Shown piece after piece: positions 26,466-34,367 of a stretch of DNA of 64,000 bases; positions within the stretch are counted from its first letter, which is position 1; the number at the start of each line of letters is the position of its first letter. The translations under genes were made by a program, and so were the position numbers. Source of the DNA: Microcaldota archaeon (GTDB taxonomy: Archaea; Micrarchaeota; Micrarchaeia; Norongarragalinales; SBBD01); the NCBI GenBank assembly GCA_018819225.1, contig JAHJQN010000008.1, forward strand, positions 177,421 through 241,420. The letters run 5' to 3'. The notes under the pieces were generated by a model, which saw nothing but the letters and a program-made list of their open reading frames with translations, was not told the DNA's origin and ran no database searches.

Positions 26466-27428
26466 ATGAATGAATTCATTCCCTGGATTGAAAAATACCG
26501 GCCCCGCTCCCTATCGGACGTGCGCGGAAACCCGGCAGCGATTAACCAGCTGAAAGCATTCGTCGCCAACCAAAACCCCCCGCACTTAATGTTCGCGGGT
26601 CCGGCAGGAAGTGGAAAAACGTCGAGCGCCCTCGCGCTGGCTCACGACTTGTTTAAAGATTGGGTTCACCAAGCGCTTCTCGAACTCAATGCCTCGGACG
26701 AACGCGGCATCGACGTCGTGCGCACTAAAATCAAGGACTTCGCGCGCACGCTCCCGTTGGCATCCGTTCCCTTCAAAATCATTTTCCTCGATGAAGCGGA
26801 TGCGTTAACCCAGGATGCGCAACAAGCCCTCCGGCGCACCATGGAAAAGTATTCCTCGAACACGCGCTTCATTCTCTCCTGCAACTACAGCTCGCGCATC
26901 ATCGAACCCCTTCAATCGCGCTGTGCCGTATTCCGTTTCAGCCGGTTGACGGACGAAGACCTCAAAATAATGGCGGGCCACATCATCCAGGAAGAAAACC
27001 TTAAAGTGGATGCCAAGGCGATGGAGGCATTGCTTTACATCGCGGAAGGCGATGCACGCAAGCTCATTAATACGATGCAAGGCGCCAGCAGCGTATCCGA
27101 TAAGATCACGTCGGAAGAAATCTACACGATCGCGAGCCGTGCCCGCCCCGAAGAAATCGAGAAAATGGTGAACCTCGCGATGAAAGGCGAATTCCTTCCT
27201 GCGCGCAAGCTTCTCAACGATGTCTTGTTGAAATACGGGATGAGCGGGGAAGAAGTCATGGTTCAAATCTTTCGCGAAGTCACGAGCATGAACATTCCCG
27301 ACAAGGAAAAAGTGCTTCTCGTGGATAAAATCGGGGAATACGATTTCCGGCTCGTGGAAGGCGCCAACGAACGAATTCAGCTGGAAGCGTTACTGGCGCA
27401 GTTCATGCTGCACGGAAAAGGAAAATAA
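26466..27428 (+). CDS. rfcS: replication factor C small subunit
   Basis: 320 residues from ATG at 26466 (an in-frame GTG three codons earlier is possible). AAA+ clamp-loader ATPase that opens PCNA. PWIEKYRPRSLSDVRGN is the RFC box at the N-terminus; Walker A GPAGSGKTSS, Walker B LDEADALT and the SRC motif (LQSRCAVFRF) are intact. No large subunit gene in the window. Confidence 0.95.
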   Translation: MNEFIPWIEKYRPRSLSDVRGNPAAINQLKAFVANQNPPHLMFAGPAGSGKTSSALALAHDLFKDWVHQALLELNASDERGIDVVRTKIKDFARTLPLASVPFKIIFLDEADALTQDAQQALRRTMEKYSSNTRFILSCNYSSRIIEPLQSRCAVFRFSRLTDEDLKIMAGHIIQEENLKVDAKAMEALLYIAEGDARKLINTMQGASSVSDKITSEEIYTIASRARPEEIEKMVNLAMKGEFLPARKLLNDVLLKYGMSGEEVMVQIFREVTSMNIPDKEKVLLVDKIGEYDFRLVEGANERIQLEALLAQFMLHGKGK

Positions 27429-27432
27429 GCGG

Positions 27433-27678
27433 TTACCGTCTCTTGCGACGGTCCAAAGAATCCAGTAGGTCGCGAAGAAAAGACTCGTTATCGAAAAGCT
27501 CCGCCATTTCCTCATCGATCTTCCGAAACGCCGTATCCACATCGTTTTTCAGAAGTTTCAACTGCGATTCCGCGTCCCCTTTTCCATACGGATGCGCCAC
27601 ATAGTATTTGTTGATCGCGCGCGTCAAGCGATCCTTCAATTTCCGGAGCTTGGGGCGCACGTGTTTCTGGAACGGCAT
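27433..27678 (-). CDS. small charged helical protein, unknown
   Basis: 81 residues, mostly helical, basic in the first third and acidic later (RKIDEEMAELFDNESFLRDLLDSLDRRKRR). No motif recognised. It follows the Pop5 gene by 36 bp on the same strand, so it may belong to the ftsY-pop5 transcript. Confidence 0.5.
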   Translation of the reverse strand: MPFQKHVRPKLRKLKDRLTRAINKYYVAHPYGKGDAESQLKLLKNDVDTAFRKIDEEMAELFDNESFLRDLLDSLDRRKRR

Positions 27679-27714
27679 ACCATGCGAAGCAAGCGCTGCG
27701 AGGAATAAAAGCGT

Positions 27715-28068
27715 TTAGGTTCCGCGAAGCCTTTTCAACATTCTTGGAGGCCGGGCATCCGGAAACAACGGCTTCGATTTTCTCAGCGTCCCGAAAATCT
27801 TCTTTAAATGCAGTGCGATATCGCGTTTTCGGAAAAAGCGCTTAAGCGTAAAGGCCGCGATCACCGACTCCGTCGAATCAAGGGCCGTTTGCACCAACAT
27901 CTGCTGCGTGGTCGCATTAAATGCCTTCACGCGCGCGCCGGATTCCGCTAACCCTTTCGTTCCCAACCCCTCGAGAACCGACTCCTTAACCAGATCCGAG
28001 GCGTCCCGCTCGGAAAGATTTTCAAAAAAACGAATACCGTATAACAAATAGCGACGTTTCGACTTCAT
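27715..28068 (-). CDS. rnp2: RNase P protein component 2 (Pop5 family)
   Basis: 117 residues from ATG at 28068, preceded by GGAG; the frame upstream lies within ftsY. KRRYLLYGIRFFENLSERDASDLVKESV and VQTALDSTESVIAAFTLKR fit Pop5, the subunit that helps the archaeal RNase P RNA mature tRNA 5' ends. The start lies at the very end of ftsY, so the genes are coupled. Confidence 0.85.
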   Translation of the reverse strand: MKSKRRYLLYGIRFFENLSERDASDLVKESVLEGLGTKGLAESGARVKAFNATTQQMLVQTALDSTESVIAAFTLKRFFRKRDIALHLKKIFGTLRKSKPLFPDARPPRMLKRLRGT

Positions 28069-28069
28069 G

Positions 28070-29512
28070 TTACTCCGCCATAATGTTTCGCACAATCCAC
28101 TCTTCATTAAAGGGCTTCAAATCGTCGTACGATTGCCCGACCCCCACAAAAAGAATGGGAAGCTGGCACTCAAACGAAATACTTAGACTGCCCCCTCCCT
28201 TCGCGTCACAGTCCAGTTTGGTCAGAATAATGCCGTCCACGCCCAATTTCTCATGAAATTTTTTCAATTGCTGCACCATCGAGGTGCCGGCAATGGCCTC
28301 GGCCACAAATACTTTCAAGTCCGGTTGGGATATGCGCACGATCTTCTCCATCTCCGCCAGCAGATTGCGGTTGGTTTCCTGCCGCCCAGCCGTATCAATC
28401 AGCACGACATCGATTCCCGTTGATTTCGCGTGAGCAATCGCGTCAAATGCCACCGCCGCCGGGTCCGCTCCATACCGGTGACGAATCACTTTCACGCCCA
28501 GCTTCTTTCCATGATATTCCGCTTGCTCGATGGCCGCCGCCCGAAAGGTGTCGCTCGCGGAGATTACGGAAGTAAAACCGGATTGTCTCAACTGATAAGC
28601 GATTTTCGCGATCGTCGTCGTTTTACCCGCTCCATTCGGTCCTAAAAAGAGAACCACGTACGGCGTCCTATTTTGTTTTTTTGCCTCGGAAATGCGTTCG
28701 ACAAAATCGGTTTTGTGCGCATGCATCACCGAAGATAACGCGAAGGCAATTTCTTTTTTTACTTCTTCCTCGACGTTTCCGCGTGCCACCCGTTTTCCAA
28801 CCAAACGCTTTCGCAAGTCCGCCACGAGGGCCTGCGCCGTATCCATGGACACATCGCTCTCCAACAACGCCATTTCCAAATCCTCGAATAACGGCTCCGT
28901 TTCCTTTTCCGAAATCGTGATCCCTCCGGTGATAACCCCCTTCAATTGCGTCAACAAGCCGACTCGAGGCTTCAATTCGCGTTCCTTCTCGTCCACGAGA
29001 AACGATTCCTTCTTCTTGTCTTGGAACACGTGTTTCGAAACGTCCTCGCGACGCTTGTGCTCCACGATCTTCTTCTCAATGCGCTGTTGCTCCTTCTTGA
29101 TGGAGCCTTCCACGGTTCCTCCGACGAGCTCCTCGATTTCTTCCTCGTCTTTTTCGAGTTGTTCGGAAAGCGGTTGCGATGTTGAACCCGTCATTTCCAA
29201 CGTTTCAACCGCCTGTTGAGTGATTTCACGCCGCTCTTCCTTTTCGACGGCTTCTTTCAGCTCCTCAACGTGAACCGCATGTTGAATCTCCTCCACTTCC
29301 GGAACCGGTTCGGGAAGGGGCGTTTCACTCGTTGGTTTCTCTTGTGAAATCGATGGGGGGGGGTTTAGCGGCTCTTGAAACACGTCGCGCGATGCCACCT
29401 CACGCACAACGTTTGCCGCAGATCCTTCTTCAATTTTCTCTTCCGACGCCTGGGATTGTCCGACGACTTGACCGACAAACGTCTTAATCTTCTTCTTCAG
29501 GAAATCGAACAT
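28070..29512 (-). CDS. ftsY: signal recognition particle receptor FtsY
   Basis: 480 residues. A Glu/Lys-rich N-terminal region (to about 200), the N helical domain, then the G domain from residue 291: GPNGAGKTTT (G1), DTFRAAAIEQ, LIDTAGRQETN (G3), TKLDCDAKGGG (G4/G5). GTPase that docks SRP-ribosome complexes at the membrane. The motif usually DALAG reads EAIAGTS here, a mild deviation. Located in the conserved archaeal ftsY-pfdA-eIF6-L31e-L39e block. Confidence 0.95.
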   Translation of the reverse strand: MFDFLKKKIKTFVGQVVGQSQASEEKIEEGSAANVVREVASRDVFQEPLNPPPSISQEKPTSETPLPEPVPEVEEIQHAVHVEELKEAVEKEERREITQQAVETLEMTGSTSQPLSEQLEKDEEEIEELVGGTVEGSIKKEQQRIEKKIVEHKRREDVSKHVFQDKKKESFLVDEKERELKPRVGLLTQLKGVITGGITISEKETEPLFEDLEMALLESDVSMDTAQALVADLRKRLVGKRVARGNVEEEVKKEIAFALSSVMHAHKTDFVERISEAKKQNRTPYVVLFLGPNGAGKTTTIAKIAYQLRQSGFTSVISASDTFRAAAIEQAEYHGKKLGVKVIRHRYGADPAAVAFDAIAHAKSTGIDVVLIDTAGRQETNRNLLAEMEKIVRISQPDLKVFVAEAIAGTSMVQQLKKFHEKLGVDGIILTKLDCDAKGGGSLSISFECQLPILFVGVGQSYDDLKPFNEEWIVRNIMAE

Positions 29513-29523
29513 GGATTAACGCA

Positions 29524-29934
29524 TCACTGTTTCAAGTTAGCCGCCAGCGCACGACCCCGCATTTCCAGCTCGGAGAGCGTGGCAATCACCCCCTGCATGT
29601 CATTCTGGATGCGCTGGCTCGCCTCATCCAACTTGTTCTTTCGTTCCGCCAGAAGCGGCAACGCTTCCTCGCGCGTCTTTTCCACGATGACTCCTGCACC
29701 CACGTTCATAAGCACGCGTTCGCCATCCTCGACTTTAATGCGGGCATGCACTCCCGAACCCAGAGGCAGCAACGAAGAGGACGCGCCGTCCTGCAAATGG
29801 GTGACTGCTTCTTCCGTACGCTGCACTTCCATGAGGGCATTCGCCAACATTTCGGCCTGCTGTTGCATCTCATTCAATCGCGCTTGATGGGTCTGCAAAT
29901 CCAAATAGATTTGTTTCAATTCGTCTTCGGACAT
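29524..29934 (-). CDS. pfdA: prefoldin alpha subunit
   Basis: 136 residues with two coiled-coil arms flanking a central beta hairpin part (SSSLLPLGSGVHARIKVEDGERVLMNVGAG). Holds unfolded proteins for the thermosome. GGTGAT Shine-Dalgarno before the ATG. Eleven bases separate it from ftsY. Confidence 0.9.
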   Translation of the reverse strand: MSEDELKQIYLDLQTHQARLNEMQQQAEMLANALMEVQRTEEAVTHLQDGASSSLLPLGSGVHARIKVEDGERVLMNVGAGVIVEKTREEALPLLAERKNKLDEASQRIQNDMQGVIATLSELEMRGRALAANLKQ

Positions 29935-30010
29935 ATGGAATCACCACGAAAAAAGAAGCGTAACTATGGATTGCGAGAACCCATTTTAATAAACATTGGT
30001 TTTTTCGGTT

Positions 30011-30667
30011 TCAGGCGAATAACGCCTCGTAAACCCGCTGGACTTCAAAACCCGACGTCAAGCTGCCCACCAATGCTCCCTTCGCATTCGCGACCACGCC
30101 CAAGGAAATAAACGGACTGCCCAAATTCGCGGTCCCGATTCCGGCAGGAACTTGAAAGAACCGTTCCAGCAGCTTCAATTCCTCCTCGGAGCTGTCGTTG
30201 TACGCCAGGATCCCGCGGTTCGTCACCACATGAATCGATCCCACGGTCGGCATGGGCGAGACTTGCTGTGAAAACACTTCTACATTTAATGCATCGGCAA
30301 TCGTCTTCTGATCTTCTTTCGGAAGTCGCGGATTCACCAATGCCGACTTATTGTTAACGAGCACGTTATTTCCGGGACAAAAACGTTCCGTGATCGTACA
30401 TACGTTCCACCCCGCCTGTTTCAATCGCTTCTTCTCTTCAGGCTCCGCGAACGAGGGCAGAACGCATCCCGTATCATTCAAACTCGCGAATATGCCGAGA
30501 ATGCTGGCTTGGTCCACGTACAACTCAAGCGTCTTCGTTCCCAGAACGCGTTCGACTTGCCGAACCAGTTTTTCAGGCGCGTTCTTCGGAACCAGCGTCA
30601 ACGTATCACACGAGCGCAAAAATAGTCCAATGAACGGATTCTTGTAAAAAGAGCCTTTCTCAATCAC
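30011..30667 (-). CDS. eif6: translation initiation factor 6 (ribosome anti-association factor)
   Basis: 218 residues from a GTG start at 30667. Binds the large subunit and prevents joining. The five-fold repeat pattern is visible through NPFIGLF, SLNDTGCVLP, NNKSALVNPRL, VVTNRGILAYND and GSPFISLGVVANAKGALVG. Between this gene and pfdA, where many archaea have ribosomal protein LX, there is only a 76-bp gap. Confidence 0.93.
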   Translation of the reverse strand: MIEKGSFYKNPFIGLFLRSCDTLTLVPKNAPEKLVRQVERVLGTKTLELYVDQASILGIFASLNDTGCVLPSFAEPEEKKRLKQAGWNVCTITERFCPGNNVLVNNKSALVNPRLPKEDQKTIADALNVEVFSQQVSPMPTVGSIHVVTNRGILAYNDSSEEELKLLERFFQVPAGIGTANLGSPFISLGVVANAKGALVGSLTSGFEVQRVYEALFA

Positions 30668-30684
30668 GCAAGACCGCCTCGAAT

Positions 30685-31143
30685 TCAGGCGGACTGCTCT
30701 GCGAGCACGACGCCTTCCTTGTCCTTAGTAGCGAGAATCTTGACTTTCTTCAACGGGCGTCCGCTTCCCCGAGCGCGGATTAAGTTGTTCAATGCCACGG
30801 CCACATGCACGTTCGGGCGATCGGCCTTCATGTGCCGAGACAAAAAATCTTTGAGCATTCGAATGGCCACGTTCGCGCGTTTCATTTGCGGCTTGGAATA
30901 CGCGTCTTTCAACGACACCGTGTAAATGCGCTCGAGAACCACTTCCCGCTTCTTTTCAGGCGGCTTGGCGTCCTTCTTTTCCTCTTTCTTCTCCGGTTTT
31001 TTGGCTTCCTTCCCATCCGTCTTTTTAGCGATTTCGGCGGATGGCGCGGCCGCGGGCTTGACCGCCTCTTCCTTTTCTTCGAACGCCTTCTTCTCCTGAA
31101 GCTCTATAAACTTCTCTTGTTTGGCACTCATTTCCTGCGGCAT
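30685..31143 (-). CDS. ribosomal protein L31e with long charged N-terminal extension
   Basis: 152 residues; the L31e core is residues ~70-152 (ERIYTVSLKDAYSKPQMKRANVAIRMLKDFLSRHMK). The first ~68 residues are a low-complexity Lys/Glu/Ala/Pro tail (KKPEKKEEKKDAKPPEKK) not found in ordinary archaeal L31e of about 85-95 residues. Located between eIF6 and L39e as in many archaea. Confidence 0.9.
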   Translation of the reverse strand: MPQEMSAKQEKFIELQEKKAFEEKEEAVKPAAAPSAEIAKKTDGKEAKKPEKKEEKKDAKPPEKKREVVLERIYTVSLKDAYSKPQMKRANVAIRMLKDFLSRHMKADRPNVHVAVALNNLIRARGSGRPLKKVKILATKDKEGVVLAEQSA

Positions 31144-31145
31144 GA

Positions 31146-31310
31146 TTAGTCATCCTTCAACTTCAATTTTTTCGACAGCCAGTTACGCTGCAAACGGTTG
31201 AAACGCAATCGACGCTTGGTTTTCGCGACAACGAATAAAGGCATTCGCCGGTTTCTTCGCTGCGCCAACGCCAGTTGCTGTTTTCGCCGAGCCGTCTTGT
31301 TGGTTGCCAT
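31146..31310 (-). CDS. ribosomal protein L39e
   Basis: 54 residues, very basic. The core RRNRRMPLFVVAKTKRRLRF and RNWLSKKLKLKDD match L39e, which lines the peptide exit tunnel. It sits directly upstream of L31e (2-bp gap between its stop and the L31e start) and 6 bp downstream of the S2 stop. Easily missed because of its size. Confidence 0.92.
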   Translation of the reverse strand: MATNKTARRKQQLALAQRRNRRMPLFVVAKTKRRLRFNRLQRNWLSKKLKLKDD

Positions 31311-31316
31311 GAATCA

Positions 31317-31910
31317 TTACGCCTCGAATTCTTCGGGAGTCAGCGTAAACTCCTCGTCAGAAGCAATCTTCCCTTTCGCTTTCAAGAGTTCGCGCGTGAA
31401 AAGCCATAACAACAACGCAATCGCTTTACGTCCTTTGTTGTTCGTCGGAATAATCAAGTCCAAATATTTCGTCAAGTTGTTCGTATCGCACAAGGCGATG
31501 GCCGGCACATTAATCTCATACGCTTCTTTCACGGATTGCCGGTCCGATGCAGGGTCCACGACTAATACGATGGAGGGTTCAACAAAATCTTCGCGTGCCG
31601 GATTCGTGAACCGTCCCGGCGTGAAGCGTCCGATGAGAGGTTGAAAACCGACTTGCTCGCACATCTTGGTAATCGGTTTGCGCGCGTTATCCTTGTTGCT
31701 GATCACGTACACCTTGTCTTCAGGGTACTTCATCAACAAGTTGACGGCATGACGTAGGCGGGCATCCATTTTCTTTAGATCCAGCACATGCAAACCGTCT
31801 TCCCGCGCTTTGTAAATAAACTGGCGCATGCTCCCCGATTTATTCCGCGTTCCAATGTGCACTCCGGCTCCCAGATACTTTTCCTGGGGAACCAGCATCT
31901 CAAAGACCAT
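31317..31910 (-). CDS. rps2: ribosomal protein S2
   Basis: 197 residues, archaeal type. YLGAGVHIGTRNKSGSMRQFIY, KDNARKPITKMCEQVG, GRFTPGRFTNP and ALCDTNNLTKYLDLIIPTNNKG are conserved S2 blocks. The ATG at 31910 has GGTGG just before it; an internal ATG at 31898 sits better relative to a TTTAAGCTTAAA element near 31921-31932, so the start is uncertain by four codons. Confidence 0.94.
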   Translation of the reverse strand: MVFEMLVPQEKYLGAGVHIGTRNKSGSMRQFIYKAREDGLHVLDLKKMDARLRHAVNLLMKYPEDKVYVISNKDNARKPITKMCEQVGFQPLIGRFTPGRFTNPAREDFVEPSIVLVVDPASDRQSVKEAYEINVPAIALCDTNNLTKYLDLIIPTNNKGRKAIALLLWLFTRELLKAKGKIASDEEFTLTPEEFEA

Positions 31911-32047
31911 ACGGCCACCGTTTAAGCTTAAAGCGTCTAAGCCCTAAGAATGAGGAGCATCAGACCCTAGTTAGAACTCCTTTTTAAAACCTTAGGAGAA
32001 TATAGAGAATTACATTTAAAAAGCTCTGGTTGAGGAGGGGAACACCC

Positions 32048-32581
32048 ATGGAGCAAGCCGAAGCCCAAGTGGAAGCGCCCGAAACGCCGACACCGACTGC
32101 CACCGATTTACCAAAAAAACGGGTGCTGGAAGCCGCGTTATTTCTCGCGAACCGACCCATGCGCTTGGATGAATTATGCGCCGTAAGTCAGTGTACTCCC
32201 GATGAAGCCGAAGGACTGGTGGCGGAATTATCGGAAGAATTCGAACAACACGGCAGCGCACTGAAAATTACTAAAATGGAGGATCCCCAGCGTCTCGTCG
32301 GCACCGAGTTTCGCATGGAACTCCGGGAGGAATACGTGCCCGCCGTCTCCACGCTCTCCGAAAACGTGGAACTGCCGAAAAAAGCGGTTCGCATTCTAGG
32401 CTTGATTGCCAAGAAAAAGAAGATGCTGCAAAGCGAGTTGAAATATTATTTCAAGGGGGATGTGTACGATTACGTGGACGAGTTAGTGCGGCAAGGATTC
32501 ATCACGTCCAAGAAGTTCAAGACCACGAAGGAACTCAAACCCACGCCCAAGTTCTTCGAACACTTCCAGAGCTTCCAGTGA
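32048..32581 (+). CDS. scpB: segregation and condensation protein B
   Basis: 177 residues from ATG 32048, with GAGGAGGGG about 8 nt upstream; an in-frame TTG at 32030 lies in that purine run. Two winged-helix parts: VLEAALFLANRPMRLDELC (N) and PKKAVRILGLIAKKKKMLQSELKYYF (C). ScpB works with ScpA and SMC in chromosome compaction; neither partner is in the window. Confidence 0.85.
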   Translation: MEQAEAQVEAPETPTPTATDLPKKRVLEAALFLANRPMRLDELCAVSQCTPDEAEGLVAELSEEFEQHGSALKITKMEDPQRLVGTEFRMELREEYVPAVSTLSENVELPKKAVRILGLIAKKKKMLQSELKYYFKGDVYDYVDELVRQGFITSKKFKTTKELKPTPKFFEHFQSFQ

Positions 32582-32968
32582 GGGACGTGCCTAAGAACCA
32601 ACCGATGCGTCTCAACGAGAAGGAGAGCAACTCGGTCGGCTGATTCGAACGCATGGATGGGACTATATTCACCATGGATTTAACGTTCCTAAAGTGAGCG
32701 GAACGTTCGAAACACCGGAGATCGCGATACGAGTCTTTATGGATACCTAACCCCGTCACTCCGAAGCCGCTCGGCCAAAAAAACTCATCGAAAAAAATGG
32801 AACGCGTGCTGCGAAACGTGAAATGGAGAAACGGAAACCATCCGATCCAAATTCACATGCCGATTGAAAAGGAAATAGTTTTGAAGGCAACCACCCGCGA
32901 ATCGGATGCGACTTGCCGCCGTGAAAAAATGGCATCCGCGCAAAGAAAATAGGTTCGAAAAAACGGAT
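32582..32968 (+). pseudogene. 387-bp gap with a possible decayed or frameshifted small gene
   Basis: Two short frames touch here. From GTG at 32587 a frame encodes VPKNQPMRLNEKES and stops at 32643; a -1 shift continues into a protein-like stretch containing GWDYIHHGFNVPKVSGTF and IAIRVFMDT that stops at 32750. A separate 51-codon frame runs from ATG 32797 to 32952. None has a recognisable family or clear ribosome site. This may be a broken gene, a frameshifted small gene or chance. Confidence 0.25.
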
Positions 32969-33817
32969 TCAGATCTCGATGCCCGAAGCCTGCAAGATCT
33001 GCAAATCCTCTAACGAAATCTTTCGACCGGCCCTGAACTCGTCGTAAATCTTTCGCGCCTGTTCATCCAACGTCAGCTTCTGCTCCGATTCCTGTTTCCG
33101 GCGAGTGGCTTCCGCGGTCCGACGACTCTCCTGAGTCTCCTCATCCAGTTCTTGCTTGGTGCTGCGAAGCTTCGCGAAAACTTCATCCGCCTCCTTGCTC
33201 TTCTCACCAATAATCGATAAGTAATCCGTTATTTGCGCTTTGACTTCATCGGATTTCGCGTAAATCGAAAGCATTTTCTTATGCATTTCGTCGCTTTCCT
33301 TGCGCGCCAAATCCAAGGTTTTATCCAAGGCCCGGAACTCCAGACTTAAATCATGACGTTCCTTGCGCAGCGTGCGAAGATCCTGATACAAGGGATCCCT
33401 CTTTTGAACCTTCTTCAATTCTTTCAAGAGCCGGTTGATTTCTTGAGAGAGGGCTTTCTCATCCCTCGGACTCAACGACTCGGTTTGAAGCTGCCACTCG
33501 AGTTGCTGAATCGTGCGTCTCAATTGGGAAGCGCTGTAACGGCTTTCTTGGGGGAGCGCCTGCAATTGCGCTTCCTTTTCCTTTAACCGCCTATCCACAT
33601 CGCGTGAAATCGCGACGAGCTGGCGGCGTTTATCCACCTGATCTTTAACTTGCCCGTTGAGCACGTCGCGCTGGTGCTTGGTTTCGTTTGCTCTCGCCAT
33701 GAGTTCACGGAACCGCACGATGTTCTGCTGGTTCGTATCCGCGAGTTTCCGGACTTCCTGATTCATTTGTGTGCCTTCCTGACGCAGATCCAAGGCCTGT
33801 TTTTGCAAGTCAGTCAT
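32969..33817 (-). CDS. COG1340-like archaeal coiled-coil protein
   Basis: 282 residues from ATG at 33817 (a TTG four codons earlier is the alternative). Almost continuous coiled coil rich in Gln, Lys, Arg and Glu, with a short C-terminal module FRAGRKISLEDLQILQASG typical of the archaeal coiled-coil family COG1340. No enzymatic motif. It follows the histone-fold gene by 24 bp on the same strand, so the two are probably one operon; a structural role at chromosome or ribosome is conjecture. Confidence 0.75.
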   Translation of the reverse strand: MTDLQKQALDLRQEGTQMNQEVRKLADTNQQNIVRFRELMARANETKHQRDVLNGQVKDQVDKRRQLVAISRDVDRRLKEKEAQLQALPQESRYSASQLRRTIQQLEWQLQTESLSPRDEKALSQEINRLLKELKKVQKRDPLYQDLRTLRKERHDLSLEFRALDKTLDLARKESDEMHKKMLSIYAKSDEVKAQITDYLSIIGEKSKEADEVFAKLRSTKQELDEETQESRRTAEATRRKQESEQKLTLDEQARKIYDEFRAGRKISLEDLQILQASGIEI

Positions 33818-33841
33818 AAGCCCATCCAATTAATAAGACAT

Positions 33842-34279
33842 TTAAAGAGTCGAAGATGCCGAAGGCGTTTCCAGCTCGATCTCCGTGATGATTTCGTCCA
33901 ATTCCGCCCGCTGTTTCTCAAGCACTTTTTTAATGCGGTGAACCCGTTTCTGGCTCAACGCGATCTCGCGATATTTACGCGATGCTTTGTTGAAATGTTC
34001 AATCGAAAGCGTATTGTACGGTTCGGCATCCATCGTCTTCGATATGTCCCTGAGAATCTCGCCCATCAACTTGTTCGCCGTAATCTTGACGTCCTTCTTG
34101 ATCTGATGAGGATTTTTTAAATTTTCTCGAATGATTTTAACGACGCGCGCGTTCGGAAATGCCAGATGCAACGCCTCCTCTTCCGCCTCATCCACGTCTT
34201 CTTCTACCACGTTTTCAGCAGGCGGCGTTTCGTCTGAAACCTGCTCTTCAGAAACAGTAGGTTGTTCGGTTTCCACCAT
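33842..34279 (-). CDS. histone-fold protein with acidic N-tail and C-terminal coiled coil
   Basis: 145 residues. A histone-like fold occupies about residues 38-105: FPNARVVKIIREN, then VKITANKLMGEILRDISKTM and TLSIEHFNKASRKY, the helix pattern of HMf/CBF-type histones. It differs from 67-residue archaeal histones by a 35-residue acidic N-tail and a 35-residue C-terminal helix. Strong Shine-Dalgarno AGGTGAT before ATG. Could bind DNA as a dimer or act as an NF-Y-like regulator. Confidence 0.7.
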   Translation of the reverse strand: MVETEQPTVSEEQVSDETPPAENVVEEDVDEAEEEALHLAFPNARVVKIIRENLKNPHQIKKDVKITANKLMGEILRDISKTMDAEPYNTLSIEHFNKASRKYREIALSQKRVHRIKKVLEKQRAELDEIITEIELETPSASSTL

Positions 34280-34327
34280 AAGATCACCTAGAAGATAAGA
34301 ATAATCAGGTGGAAGAATAGCTGTGTT

Positions 34328-34342
34328 TAAGTTTAAAAGCCT
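34328..34342 (-). promoter_or_regulatory. promoter of the histone-fold/coiled-coil operon
   Basis: CTTTTAAACTTAAAC on the minus strand lies about 50-60 bp before the ATG at 34279, leaving a leader of about 25 nt that holds the AGGTGAT ribosome site. Confidence 0.45.
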
Positions 34343-34367
34343 AGTCCCGGCCGGAAGAACCAGAAGG

